Notes under the pieces: generated by a model
What the model saw: the letters and a program-made list of their open reading frames with translations, nothing else
Databases searched by the model: none
What the model was told of the DNA's origin: nothing
Position numbers and translations under genes: made by a program
Origin: Candidatus Saccharimonadota bacterium
Lineage (GTDB): Bacteria; Patescibacteriota; Saccharimonadia; Saccharimonadales; Saccharimonadaceae
Reading direction: 5' to 3'
Length of the DNA stretch: 64,000 bases
NCBI GenBank assembly: GCA_017511205.1
Contig: JAFWLE010000009.1
Location: 21,341 to 85,340, forward strand
In this document: piece by piece, positions 27,836-36,065 of the stretch
Numbering within the stretch: position 1 is the stretch's first letter
Layout: every line of letters begins with the position of its first letter

Positions 27836-28720
27836 TTACACTAAGGAATCGGTCCCCACCATATCAACTTCCTTTAGAAGCTCCTTGGCCCTTTCCTCAT
27901 CGTTTTCAGTAAAAACATAGACTATCAATCCATTATTCCTGAAAAACTGGATAATATCTCTTTCCTTTTCATATGTTTCTTCTAGGGTTGAAACACTCGT
28001 CACTCTATTTTTCCGACAATAATCCAAAAATTCCTCCGGCGTATCAATTCTCTCATCTAATCTATTCTCTTCAGCTGGCCAGTATAGATTATATAGTTTA
28101 AAGTTATACATACTTCTCGCAGTTTTCACCATATCAGTATTATGCCCGCCCACAATCATCCGATCCAGAATTGATGAATCTTCTGTAATTCCTAATATTT
28201 CTTTATAAGCCTTTCTCAGATATAAAGCTTTTTTCTTCCCAAAATCCAGCATCATATAAGTGTCAGGATTTTCCTTCATAAAATCAACTAGATCCTTAAA
28301 ATCTAATGGCGTATACCGTTCCTCAATCATCGTCCCCATGAATTGGTCGTAAGTCATTCCATTGCTATACGAATCTAAATCCAGACCAATCATTTCCGCA
28401 TAATCCGTTTCCGACCATCCGTTAGTTAAAACCAATTTATCGTCAGCCGTCAGCCTCACGTCCACTTCATAAAACTTAGCTCCTAAGTTTTTCGATTTTT
28501 CTAGAGCCTCTTTGCTATTCGTATATACATATTCATCAATACCACCTAAAGCATGCATAATATAATCATTCTTAGACACTGCACTTTTGTATTCACTTAC
28601 CACCGCTTCTTGCTTTTCTTTTTCTGCCTTTTCGTCTATTTTAATTTTCACAAAAGAAATCACAAGTAGTATTATCAAAAACCCCAGACAAAATTTCAAA
28701 ATATAATCACTTTTTTTCAT
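27836..28720 (-). CDS. GDPD/PI-PLC-like membrane-anchored phosphodiesterase, possibly altered active site
   Basis: 294 aa. One N-terminal membrane anchor (about 7-27) is followed by a TIM-barrel-like domain of the glycerophosphodiester phosphodiesterase superfamily: IMHALGGIDEYVYTNS (first His), GAKFYEVDVRLTADDKLVL (metal-binding E-x-D), and a C-terminal LIVYVFTENDEE and VDMVGTDSL. The second family His, usually in an HD after LVxxHD, is replaced (VLTNGW), so catalysis may be changed or lost. It faces outside and could trim or recognise glycerol-phosphate polymers made by the cluster. ATGA overlap with the gene upstream. Confidence 0.8.
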   Translation of the reverse strand: MKKSDYILKFCLGFLIILLVISFVKIKIDEKAEKEKQEAVVSEYKSAVSKNDYIMHALGGIDEYVYTNSKEALEKSKNLGAKFYEVDVRLTADDKLVLTNGWSETDYAEMIGLDLDSYSNGMTYDQFMGTMIEERYTPLDFKDLVDFMKENPDTYMMLDFGKKKALYLRKAYKEILGITEDSSILDRMIVGGHNTDMVKTARSMYNFKLYNLYWPAEENRLDERIDTPEEFLDYCRKNRVTSVSTLEETYEKERDIIQFFRNNGLIVYVFTENDEERAKELLKEVDMVGTDSLV

Positions 28721-29733
28721 CCTCTAAAAAACTCCACAGTCCTTTTTACCCCATCCTCAAGTCCTACTGAAGGTTTCCACCCCAAACTCTCAATTTTTTT
28801 TGTATCAAGCTTTGTTCTCGCAAATTTTACGTATGCTCCATCATCATTTTCTGGTTGAACCACAAGTTTTAAATCATACCATTTTACCAAGTTATCCGCT
28901 AGTTCGCGAATCGAAATTTCTTCAGTCTCGTTTGCAATATTAAAAATCTGATTAGCATCCGCCACGGTCAGAAGTAAAAGCCCTGCTATCGCATCCGCCA
29001 CATAACAAAACGCCCTTTTCGCTTCACCCTTACTTTTTAACATAATGTCTTCTTTTCTTACGGCTCTTCCTAGTAGATCCGCCATCACTCTTCCGTCATT
29101 CTGGATTTTCATCATCGGTCCATACGCGTGCGCCAATCTCGCAATTTCAAATTTAATCCCATATTGGTGAGCATAAGATATTATTAAATTCTCCGCCATC
29201 CGCTTACTTTCAGGATAGCATGACCTCAGTTCCGTTTGGTCTATCACTCCAGCATCCGTTTCCGCCACTGGACTTTTTTCCACTGCACCATATACTTCCC
29301 TTGTTGATATAAAAATTACCTTCGCCCTTTTTTCTTTAGCTAAATCTAGTATGTTTTTTGTTCCAAACACATTTGCTTCAATTACTCCCACCGGATTTTC
29401 TTTAAATGTTTCCGGATCAGCCCTCCCTGCTGCATGCAGTATTATATCAACCGGTTGGGATACTTCTATCTTTTCACACACATCCTGCACCAACAAATCT
29501 ACATCTTCACGCTTCCCAAATTCCTTTTCCAAAACTTCGCCCTTCCTAGCTAATGCAATCACTTTTATGCGGTAGTCTTTTTCATCATTTAGATAAAGAA
29601 ACGCTGCAATATAATAATATGCCAGCATCCCCAGTGCTCCGGTCACTAGAATAGTTTTTTCCTTCAAACTAGAAAAATCATATTCATTGCAGATTTTTTT
29701 TAGGTCTTCTTGAATAATTCTATTCTTATACAT
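28717..29733 (-). CDS. NAD-dependent epimerase/dehydratase-family protein
   Basis: 338 aa from the ATG at 29733, which overlaps the upstream stop as ATGTATAA; an earlier in-frame start lacks support. The Rossmann motif is TILVTGALGMLAYYYIA, then YGAVEKSPVAETD, and the YxxxK catalytic pair in SCYPESKRMAENLI. A C-terminal substrate part has AFCYVADAIAGLLLL and ESLGWKPSVGLEDG. It is an extended short-chain dehydrogenase acting on a nucleotide sugar or alditol. Placed directly after a cytidylyltransferase, it may work on a CDP-linked compound. Functional substrate unknown. Confidence 0.88.
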   Translation of the reverse strand: MYKNRIIQEDLKKICNEYDFSSLKEKTILVTGALGMLAYYYIAAFLYLNDEKDYRIKVIALARKGEVLEKEFGKREDVDLLVQDVCEKIEVSQPVDIILHAAGRADPETFKENPVGVIEANVFGTKNILDLAKEKRAKVIFISTREVYGAVEKSPVAETDAGVIDQTELRSCYPESKRMAENLIISYAHQYGIKFEIARLAHAYGPMMKIQNDGRVMADLLGRAVRKEDIMLKSKGEAKRAFCYVADAIAGLLLLTVADANQIFNIANETEEISIRELADNLVKWYDLKLVVQPENDDGAYVKFARTKLDTKKIESLGWKPSVGLEDGVKRTVEFFRG

Positions 29734-30439
29734 CTTCTTTTCTCTTTTTATAAATCGATTCTGCAAGCGCCATGTCCTTTGGCGTAGTTATTTTGATATT
29801 ATCATAATCTGTCATCACTACCGCCAAATCTTGATTATACTTATACATCAGAGTACAAGAGTCAATCGAATCATGAATTCCCTCCGCTAAAGTCTTTTCG
29901 TGTGCCGCTAAAAGATCCTTCAAATAAAAACTCTGCGGAGCCTTAGCTACCAGCGATCTATCTCTCACTGGTATCTCTTTTACCTTCCCTTCTCCATCAG
30001 TTACCAAAAACGTTTCTGTCGTTTTTACACAAGAAATCGCATTACCATGCTTTTTCACGCAAGCTATATTATCACTAATCAACTTCTCATCAATAAACGG
30101 TCTCACTCCATCATGAACTAATACAATATCTTCGTCGCTCTCAGATAATTCTTTCGCCGCCAAAAGTCCGTGATAGATCGATTCTTGGCCCGTCTCGCCG
30201 CCCACTACTAATTTTTCAACTTTCGAAATATTATATTCAGTTAATAATCTCCTAGTTCTTTCCAAGTAACCGTCCTTCATCACCAGCACAATTTTTTCAA
30301 TCTCATCATGGCTTTGAAAATTTCTCAAAGTATGAATCAAAATTGGCACGCCTTCAATTTCCAAAAATTGCTTCGGCGTCCCATCCTTAGTCTGCATTCT
30401 ACTACCAATTCCCCCTGCGAAAATCACTGCGATGTTCAA
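29726..30439 (-). CDS. IspD/TarI-family cytidylyltransferase
   Basis: About 237 aa from the TTG at 30439 (MNIAVIFAGGIGSRM), eight bases after GGAG; another in-frame TTG lies at 30451. Motifs are GGIGSRMQTKDGTPKQF, VLVHDGVRPFI, and the C-terminal DYDNIKITTPKDMALAE. These enzymes make CDP-methylerythritol (IspD) or CDP-ribitol and similar (TarI). Placement between LicD and a dehydratase in a polysaccharide operon, with no other isoprenoid genes, favours an alditol-phosphate or TarI-like role. This is inference; an IspD role cannot be excluded. Confidence 0.88.
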   Translation of the reverse strand: MNIAVIFAGGIGSRMQTKDGTPKQFLEIEGVPILIHTLRNFQSHDEIEKIVLVMKDGYLERTRRLLTEYNISKVEKLVVGGETGQESIYHGLLAAKELSESDEDIVLVHDGVRPFIDEKLISDNIACVKKHGNAISCVKTTETFLVTDGEGKVKEIPVRDRSLVAKAPQSFYLKDLLAAHEKTLAEGIHDSIDSCTLMYKYNQDLAVVMTDYDNIKITTPKDMALAESIYKKRKEDV

Positions 30440-30483
30440 TTTCTTCTCCAAAATTATTATTGATATATTATACCATATTCTCC

Positions 30484-31383
30484 CTAGAATTCCAATTCAA
30501 ACACCGTATGTGTTTCCCGTTCATTCTTCGCTGGTATTTTTCTATAATCACCATACATCTGCTTCAAATATTTATCATATTCTTTGGGAATCAAAAATTG
30601 CTGACCCCCAAATTCATGTCTAACGCCCTCACAAAAATCTTCTCGTTTATACATCTCCCCAAAAAAATGTTTCCTCCCCACCGGCACTACCACTAGCTTC
30701 GATTTTTCATTTTTGCACATTTTATTCACCTTATCCCAAGTTTTTGCCCAACTTCTTTCCGTTCTCCACGCAAACAAAAAACCTAAGCTAATCTTTATTT
30801 TAAATATTCTTCTAATCTTTTTGTCCTCACCAGCCATTTCTAGAAACACTTTCCTCTTTCCGTAAAAATTCCGGCAAGAATTAATTAACCCAAAAGTCAA
30901 AGAAAGCATCCCCTGCACCCACCTCATTATTATGAAATTATAAGTATTTTCAATAATACATAGCTCAATCGCAATGCCAGCATCCTCATTGCCTACGTCG
31001 TCTTTTGTTCTATAAATCGTCCCCTTCTTTCTCATTTTTGGTACAATCAAATCATAAGTTGGATTGGTATCAATACTCTGTAAATCGTATTTCTCACCTA
31101 GCTCTTTTTTGAAAACCTTTTTCAATTTTTCATAGTCTTTTCTTGGCATATCAATATCCACATCATCGTCCCAAGGTATAAAACCATTATGTCGCACCGC
31201 ACCCAAACAACTCCCGCCAGTTAAATGGTAATTAATCTGATTCTTCGTACAAACCTTATCAAAATCGCACACCATTTCTAGCAGAGTCTTTTGCAGTTTC
31301 TTCAAATCACTATCACTTAGTTTTTTTAACTTCTCATTTTTATTCTGCAACTGTTTAAAAATATCCGTTGTTTTAAGCCCCAT
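30484..31383 (-). CDS. LicD-family phosphotransferase
   Basis: 299 aa from the ATG at 31383, which shares its A with the upstream TGA (TGATG). Hallmark residues: YHLTGGSCLGAVRHNGFIPW followed by DDDVDIDMPRKDYEKL, the conserved LicD metal-binding centre. LicD proteins transfer phosphocholine or other CDP-linked phosphoalcohols onto surface glycans. In this cluster with CDP-alditol genes it likely decorates the glycan with a phosphoalcohol. No choline uptake or choline kinase gene of the lic type was recognised, though a kinase-like gene is at 49140. Confidence 0.93.
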   Translation of the reverse strand: MGLKTTDIFKQLQNKNEKLKKLSDSDLKKLQKTLLEMVCDFDKVCTKNQINYHLTGGSCLGAVRHNGFIPWDDDVDIDMPRKDYEKLKKVFKKELGEKYDLQSIDTNPTYDLIVPKMRKKGTIYRTKDDVGNEDAGIAIELCIIENTYNFIIMRWVQGMLSLTFGLINSCRNFYGKRKVFLEMAGEDKKIRRIFKIKISLGFLFAWRTERSWAKTWDKVNKMCKNEKSKLVVVPVGRKHFFGEMYKREDFCEGVRHEFGGQQFLIPKEYDKYLKQMYGDYRKIPAKNERETHTVFELEF

Positions 31384-32186
31384 CAGAAACTCTCCTCGTA
31401 TTTTTTCCCGAAAAACTTCGCCTTTAAGAATCCTCCGCCCTTCTTGATCCAATTCACCGGCTCAATCGAAATCACTGGCACTTCTACATATTCTATATTA
31501 TTTGTCCGCACAAACACATCTAATAATAATTCCGAAATCCGACCGTAAAACCTAGCGTGAAATCCTTCGTATTTTAAATCTATCTTTTTGGCACGCTTTT
31601 CTAGCTCGAATAGAATATCAAACAACCACTCCGAATACTCATCAAATATTTCTTCCTTCATCACCATCATATTGAACATATGCGCCGTCTTTCTTTCATG
31701 CAATTTCAAAAACTCATCATAATATTTCGGATATTTTTCTTTTATAATCTCACACGTTAAATCCAACGGCTCCTTGTGCATTGTATGCGCATAATGATCA
31801 TATAGATCCTCTATCAAATAATTGCGTTTTCGCGGCAAAATTACATCTACTCCCTTTAGTAAGTTCTCTGCTTGTTGTTTAGTCAGCACCTTTTGCAAAC
31901 GCTTTTCTGGTTTACCAAGTCTACACTTAGCCATCGAGAAATATCTTCTATAATGCACTAAGCCTTTGTAATCCGCTTTTAAATTTTTCCAAGCCCAGTA
32001 CATCCCAGTTAATTCTGAATATCCGTCATTTTTCTTAGAAATATTATTTCCGTCATTATCACTCTGGAAACTAGTCTTTTTACCATGAAAATCCACCCCC
32101 ACTTCTAATGGTAAATATAAATCGTCTTTCGGCATCGCGTACTTTTTATGCGTCGCTACCACAATTGTGATCTTCGATTCTTCCAC
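31383..32186 (-). CDS. DUF4422-type glycosyltransferase
   Basis: 267 aa. The start is GTG at 32186 with TATAAT exactly six bases upstream. The family pattern is clear: ITIVVATHKKYAMPKDDLYL, then SELTGMYWAWKNLKADYKGL with VHYRRYF, VILPRKRNYLIEDLYDHYAH, and FHARFYGRISELLLDVF. DUF4422 proteins are found in capsule clusters and are thought to be galactopyranosyl- or galactofuranosyl-type transferases. It opens the minus-strand operon that runs down to the flippase at 23936. UDP-galactofuranose could be supplied by glf at 41374. Confidence 0.88.
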   Translation of the reverse strand: MEESKITIVVATHKKYAMPKDDLYLPLEVGVDFHGKKTSFQSDNDGNNISKKNDGYSELTGMYWAWKNLKADYKGLVHYRRYFSMAKCRLGKPEKRLQKVLTKQQAENLLKGVDVILPRKRNYLIEDLYDHYAHTMHKEPLDLTCEIIKEKYPKYYDEFLKLHERKTAHMFNMMVMKEEIFDEYSEWLFDILFELEKRAKKIDLKYEGFHARFYGRISELLLDVFVRTNNIEYVEVPVISIEPVNWIKKGGGFLKAKFFGKKYEESF

Positions 32187-32192
32187 CCCTTT

Positions 32193-32198
32193 ATTATA
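32193..32198 (-). promoter_or_regulatory. -10 box six bases before GTG start (leaderless)
   Basis: On the minus strand TATAAT then AAAGGG then GTG at 32186. The AAAGGG could also be read as a ribosome binding site, but it abuts the start codon directly. Confidence 0.5.
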
Positions 32199-32225
32199 TA
32201 ATATAATTCAAAATTAAATACATCC

Positions 32226-32363
32226 TTGCCATACAATTCATTTATATTGAAGGATATTAAGGCAAAATCTATGATTTTGCCGCCGCAAGGGCGGAGCAAT
32301 GTAATAAAATTTTTAATTTATCACATTGCGGAGCTCCTGAGATATAAATGAATTGTATGGCAA
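32226..32363. repeat. Structured repeat family 1, copy B (diverged)
   Basis: Arms 32226-32248 and 32341-32363 are complementary at 22 of 23 positions, the exception being a G-T pair. The core keeps GAAGGATAT, the GGCAAAATC/GATTTTGCC hairpin, the GCC/GGC hairpin and GGAGCTCCTGAG. The third hairpin is GCAATGT/ACATTGC instead of GCGACGT/ACGTCGC, so both strands changed together. It lies between divergent genes, so it cannot be a terminator for either. Confidence 0.9.
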
Positions 32364-32386
32364 AACATTATTCAATCTTATTATGT

Positions 32387-32392
32387 TATAAT
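32387..32392 (+). promoter_or_regulatory. -10 box six bases before LCP gene (leaderless)
   Basis: TGTTATAAT (hexamer 32387-32392), six bases, ATG at 32399. Confidence 0.65.
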
Positions 32393-32398
32393 ATATCT

Positions 32399-34192
32399 AT
32401 GGAAAAAACGACAAAATCGTCTGTCAAAAAGAAAAAACGCACAGTGGCAAAAACTACCGATATTGTCAAAAGTTCTTCCAAAAAATCTTCTTCATCTGCA
32501 TCACGTAGAGCCAAAACTATTAATGATATCACTAGACCACAAAATTCCAAATCTCGTTCTAAAACTGAAAAACCAACTAAAAGATCACAAAAATCTGTCA
32601 CTGAGTCCAATAAGCCAGCCACTCCAGAAAATACTGTTAAAACTCCAAAATCCCACAAAGTATTTGACTGGTTCACTAGAATTATTGCTTTTACTTCTAT
32701 CATCGGCTTTGTTTTTCTTCTCGTGAATGTCATCCGTTTTAATATTCTACCTAATAAATTTCTTGCCATCATTATCACAGCTATGGTTATATTATCAGCG
32801 CTCAATCTCTTCCTTGCTTTCTTCAAGAAAAAACCTATCCTCTGTCGCATTATTTCTCTCCTCCTCTCCGCCATCTATCTCACGTTTTCCGTCTTTGCTT
32901 TTCTCAAAATCAACGACACCATCAATTTCTTTTCTAATTTTGGCACCGATAAAAATATCAACACCTATAATGTCCTCGTCGCTAACGAATCCAAATTAAA
33001 CGAAGAATCCGACCTTACTGGCTACCAAATCCAAGCTTATCGTGATCTCATGTTAAATTCAACTCTAGTAGAAGACGCCATGGAAGATTCTCTTGGTGCT
33101 CATCCTGTCTTCACAGATAATATCCTAGAGCTCTTTAGCTACGGTTTAGAAGATGACGACCACGTTATCTCTCTAAACGCCGGCACTTATGAAGCCTTTC
33201 TTGCCGATAATGAAATATATAGAGACCAGTTCCGCATTATTAAAACTTTTGAAGTAATCACCGACGCCGAGAGTAACTCCGGTACCGATGTCACCAAAAC
33301 TCCTTTCGCAATTTATCTTTCTGGTATCGACACTAGAAGCGGAACTCTTCCTACTCGTAGCCTCTCCGACGTTAATATTGTCGCTGTAATCAATCCTCTA
33401 GAACATAAAGTTTTGCTTGTCTCTATCCCACGTGACTACTATGTCCATTTCCATGGCACCGGTGAAAAAGACCTCAATGACAAACTCACTCACGCTGGCT
33501 CTACTGGCGGCATCGAACTCAGTAAAGCCACCATCGAAGATCTCCTTGATCTCAAAATTGACTATTATGCTCGCGTCAATTTCAACTTTGTGCAGAAACT
33601 AGTTGACGCCATCGGCGGTATCACTATCAATTCAGATGTCGATTACGATTTTAAATGTTGGACCAATAAAAAATGTGTCTTCCATCCTGGTGCTAACCCA
33701 GTCAAGGGTCGCTGCGCTCTTGCCTTTGCGCGTGAACGTCACGCCTACTCCACTGGTGATCGTCATCGTGGTGAAAATCAAGAACAAGTCATCAGCCTTA
33801 TCTTAGAAAAAATCACTACTTCCTCTACTCTTCTTGCCAATTACTCTGAAATTTTATCAGCTCTTGATGGCACCTTTGAAACTAGTTTCAACATGGACGA
33901 TGTTACCAAATTCTTTAAAAACCAACTCGACGACATGCAACCTTGGACCGTAATTACCCAAAACCTAGACGGCAAAACTGGTAGCGCGCCCACTTATAGT
34001 TACCCAGCTCAAAGACTATCTGTGATGTTTCCAGACGAAAAATCTATCGAAATTGCCAAGAAAAAAATTAATGAAGCTCTAGGTATCGAAATACCTGAAG
34101 AAACTGAAACTGAAACCGAATCTGAAGCTGAAACCGAAACCGAAGAAAAATCTGCAACCAAAGTCAAACCAGCCAAAACTTCTGAAGTGTAA
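32399..34192 (+). CDS. LytR-CpsA-Psr (LCP) family glycopolymer ligase
   Basis: 597 aa from the ATG at 32399; an in-frame ATG at 32348 lies inside the repeat and before the -10 box. A Lys/Ser-rich cytoplasmic N-terminus (1-95) is followed by three membrane helices (about 100-180), an accessory region (about 185-305), and the LCP domain (about 310-520). The LCP domain contains YLSGIDTRSG, RSLSDVNIVAVINP, LLVSIPRDYYV, ALAFARERHAYSTGDRHRGE and a Glu/Thr-rich tail. LCP enzymes move undecaprenyl-linked polymers onto peptidoglycan or surface acceptors. It heads a plus-strand unit and is a strong candidate to attach the polymer built here. Confidence 0.93.
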   Translation: MEKTTKSSVKKKKRTVAKTTDIVKSSSKKSSSSASRRAKTINDITRPQNSKSRSKTEKPTKRSQKSVTESNKPATPENTVKTPKSHKVFDWFTRIIAFTSIIGFVFLLVNVIRFNILPNKFLAIIITAMVILSALNLFLAFFKKKPILCRIISLLLSAIYLTFSVFAFLKINDTINFFSNFGTDKNINTYNVLVANESKLNEESDLTGYQIQAYRDLMLNSTLVEDAMEDSLGAHPVFTDNILELFSYGLEDDDHVISLNAGTYEAFLADNEIYRDQFRIIKTFEVITDAESNSGTDVTKTPFAIYLSGIDTRSGTLPTRSLSDVNIVAVINPLEHKVLLVSIPRDYYVHFHGTGEKDLNDKLTHAGSTGGIELSKATIEDLLDLKIDYYARVNFNFVQKLVDAIGGITINSDVDYDFKCWTNKKCVFHPGANPVKGRCALAFARERHAYSTGDRHRGENQEQVISLILEKITTSSTLLANYSEILSALDGTFETSFNMDDVTKFFKNQLDDMQPWTVITQNLDGKTGSAPTYSYPAQRLSVMFPDEKSIEIAKKKINEALGIEIPEETETETESEAETETEEKSATKVKPAKTSEV

Positions 34193-34210
34193 TATTAAAC
34201 TATAAGTTTA

Positions 34211-35215
34211 TTAGCTTATTTTATTTAAATAACAAATTGTATCTCGCATCGCATCTTCAACTGTCAGTTCCGCTTTCCACCCTAATTCTTTTTCGGCTTT
34301 TGCTGGATCGGCATACATCTCCGCTAAATCACCCGCTCGTCTTTCAACCACTTTGTAGGGCAATTTCTTTCCACTTGCCTTTTCAAAAGCCTTTATCATT
34401 TCAAATACCGACGTTCCCCTGCCAGTACCTAGATTATAAATTAAAACTCCTGGCTTCATCTTATCTATTACCGCCACATGCCCTTTAGCAAGATCCACTA
34501 CATGAATAAAATCCCGAATTCCACTTCCGTCCGGCGTTGGATAATCATCGCCATACACACTTAGTTCCGGAATCTCCCCTCGCGAAACCTTCATAATAAT
34601 CGGCATCAAATTATTTGGAATATCATTTGGATCCTCGCCAATAAGCCCCGAAGGATGGTTCCCTACTGGGTTAAAGTAACGCAGTATCACCGCTTCAAAT
34701 TTTGGATCGGATTCTGCCACATCCTTCAAAATCTCCTCAATTATATGTTTAGTCTCACCGTAAGGGTTAGTAATTCCCATTCCCGTCGGCATCGTCTCAT
34801 CTAGTTTTGGTACTGGCTGTTCACCGTACACCGTCGCCGAAGAAGAAAAGATTATTTTATGTACCCCATGGTTCTTCATACACTTCAAAAGATTGATCGT
34901 CCCGCCTACATTATTTTCATAATACTTCAGAGGTTTTTCGACCGACTCACCCACCGCCTTCAAACCTGCAAAATGTAACACTAGACTATATTGATTCTCC
35001 AAGAATAGTTTATCCATCTTCTCATAGTCAAGTAAATCAATTTTGAAAAATCTTGGTCGCTTCCCAGTTATTTCCTTAATTTTATCTAACACTGATTCCT
35101 TCGAGTTAAACAAATTGTCTAAAACGTCAATTTCGTAACCTTTTTTATATAACTCAATAATTGTATGTGAACCGATGTAGCCGGTCCCCCCAGTAACTAA
35201 TATTCTCTCTGTCAT
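34211..35215 (-). CDS. galE: UDP-glucose 4-epimerase
   Basis: 334 aa, family length. ILVTGGTGYIGSHTIIELY (NAD site), FSSSATVYGEQPVPKLDE, the catalytic YGETK (NPYGETKHI), RYFNPVGNHPSG and RDFIHVVDLAKGH are all GalE hallmarks. It interconverts UDP-glucose and UDP-galactose, feeding glf (41374), which makes UDP-galactofuranose. TGATATAAT lies seven bases before the ATG. It converges with the LCP gene and diverges from the ABC permease gene. Confidence 0.97.
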   Translation of the reverse strand: MTERILVTGGTGYIGSHTIIELYKKGYEIDVLDNLFNSKESVLDKIKEITGKRPRFFKIDLLDYEKMDKLFLENQYSLVLHFAGLKAVGESVEKPLKYYENNVGGTINLLKCMKNHGVHKIIFSSSATVYGEQPVPKLDETMPTGMGITNPYGETKHIIEEILKDVAESDPKFEAVILRYFNPVGNHPSGLIGEDPNDIPNNLMPIIMKVSRGEIPELSVYGDDYPTPDGSGIRDFIHVVDLAKGHVAVIDKMKPGVLIYNLGTGRGTSVFEMIKAFEKASGKKLPYKVVERRAGDLAEMYADPAKAEKELGWKAELTVEDAMRDTICYLNKIS

Positions 35216-35252
35216 ATGACATATTATATCATTTTATGGTAAAATAATAAGT

Positions 35253-36065
35253 ATGAAAATACCACGAGTTTTAAATCGAAAGAACCGGATCCTTTTAGCC
35301 GAATTGACCGCAACCGATTTTAAATTGCGCTATCAAGGCTCTGTCCTAGGCTATCTCTGGGCTCTGCTTCGCCCTCTTATGATGTTTGCTATTCTTTATG
35401 TAGTATTTGCTAAACTTCTCCGCTTCGGCGGCGATATTCCACATTACCCAGTCTACCTACTCACTGGTATCACGATGTGGAGCTTTTTTACCGAATGTAC
35501 TTCCCAAGGTATCCAAGCCATGGTAGTCCGAGGTGACCTAATTCGTAAAATATCTTTTCCGAAATACATCGTAGTTGTATCTGCCACTCTTACCGCCGTT
35601 ATCAATATGCTCATAAACTTAGTAGTCGTAGTTATCTTCGCCCTTATCAACGGTGTCACGCCTAGTTGGACCTGGCTCCTAGTGCCTTTTTCTTTACTAG
35701 AACTCTATGCCTTATCTCTTGGCATTTCTTTCCTACTTGGCGCTATTAATGTCAAATATCGCGACATCACTTCCATTTGGGACGTTTGTATTCAAGCCCT
35801 CTTCTACGCCGTACCAATTATTTATCCTATTTCCCTAGTCGCAGAAAGCAGCGTCCTTGCTGCCAAAATCATCCTGCTAAACCCCATCGCTCAAGCCATC
35901 CAGGATATCAGGCATAATCTCATCACTACCGAAACTATTACCACCTGGAATTTCATCGAAAACCCAGCTGTTCGCATTATCCCGATTGCCTTAATTATTA
36001 TCATCCTTATTCGTGCCGCCTTCTATTTCCGCAAAAAATCTAAGTTCTTCGCGGAGGAAATCTAA
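35253..36065 (+). CDS. ABC-2 polysaccharide export permease (Wzm/TagG type)
   Basis: 270 aa, six hydrophobic helices. RILLAELTATDFKLRYQGSVLGYLWALLRP at the N-terminus and the helices that follow match Wzm/TagG permeases, which move finished lipid-linked O-antigen or teichoic acid. TGGTAAAAT lies seven bases before the ATG. It joins the ATPase gene by TAATG at 36063-36067, a usual Wzm-Wzt arrangement. Confidence 0.95.
   Translation: MKIPRVLNRKNRILLAELTATDFKLRYQGSVLGYLWALLRPLMMFAILYVVFAKLLRFGGDIPHYPVYLLTGITMWSFFTECTSQGIQAMVVRGDLIRKISFPKYIVVVSATLTAVINMLINLVVVVIFALINGVTPSWTWLLVPFSLLELYALSLGISFLLGAINVKYRDITSIWDVCIQALFYAVPIIYPISLVAESSVLAAKIILLNPIAQAIQDIRHNLITTETITTWNFIENPAVRIIPIALIIIILIRAAFYFRKKSKFFAEEI

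Noticed and set aside
31383..31452. Longer LicD start at 31452
   Set aside because: It would extend 69 bases into the upstream gene; the TGATG junction at 31383 gives a normal LicD length.
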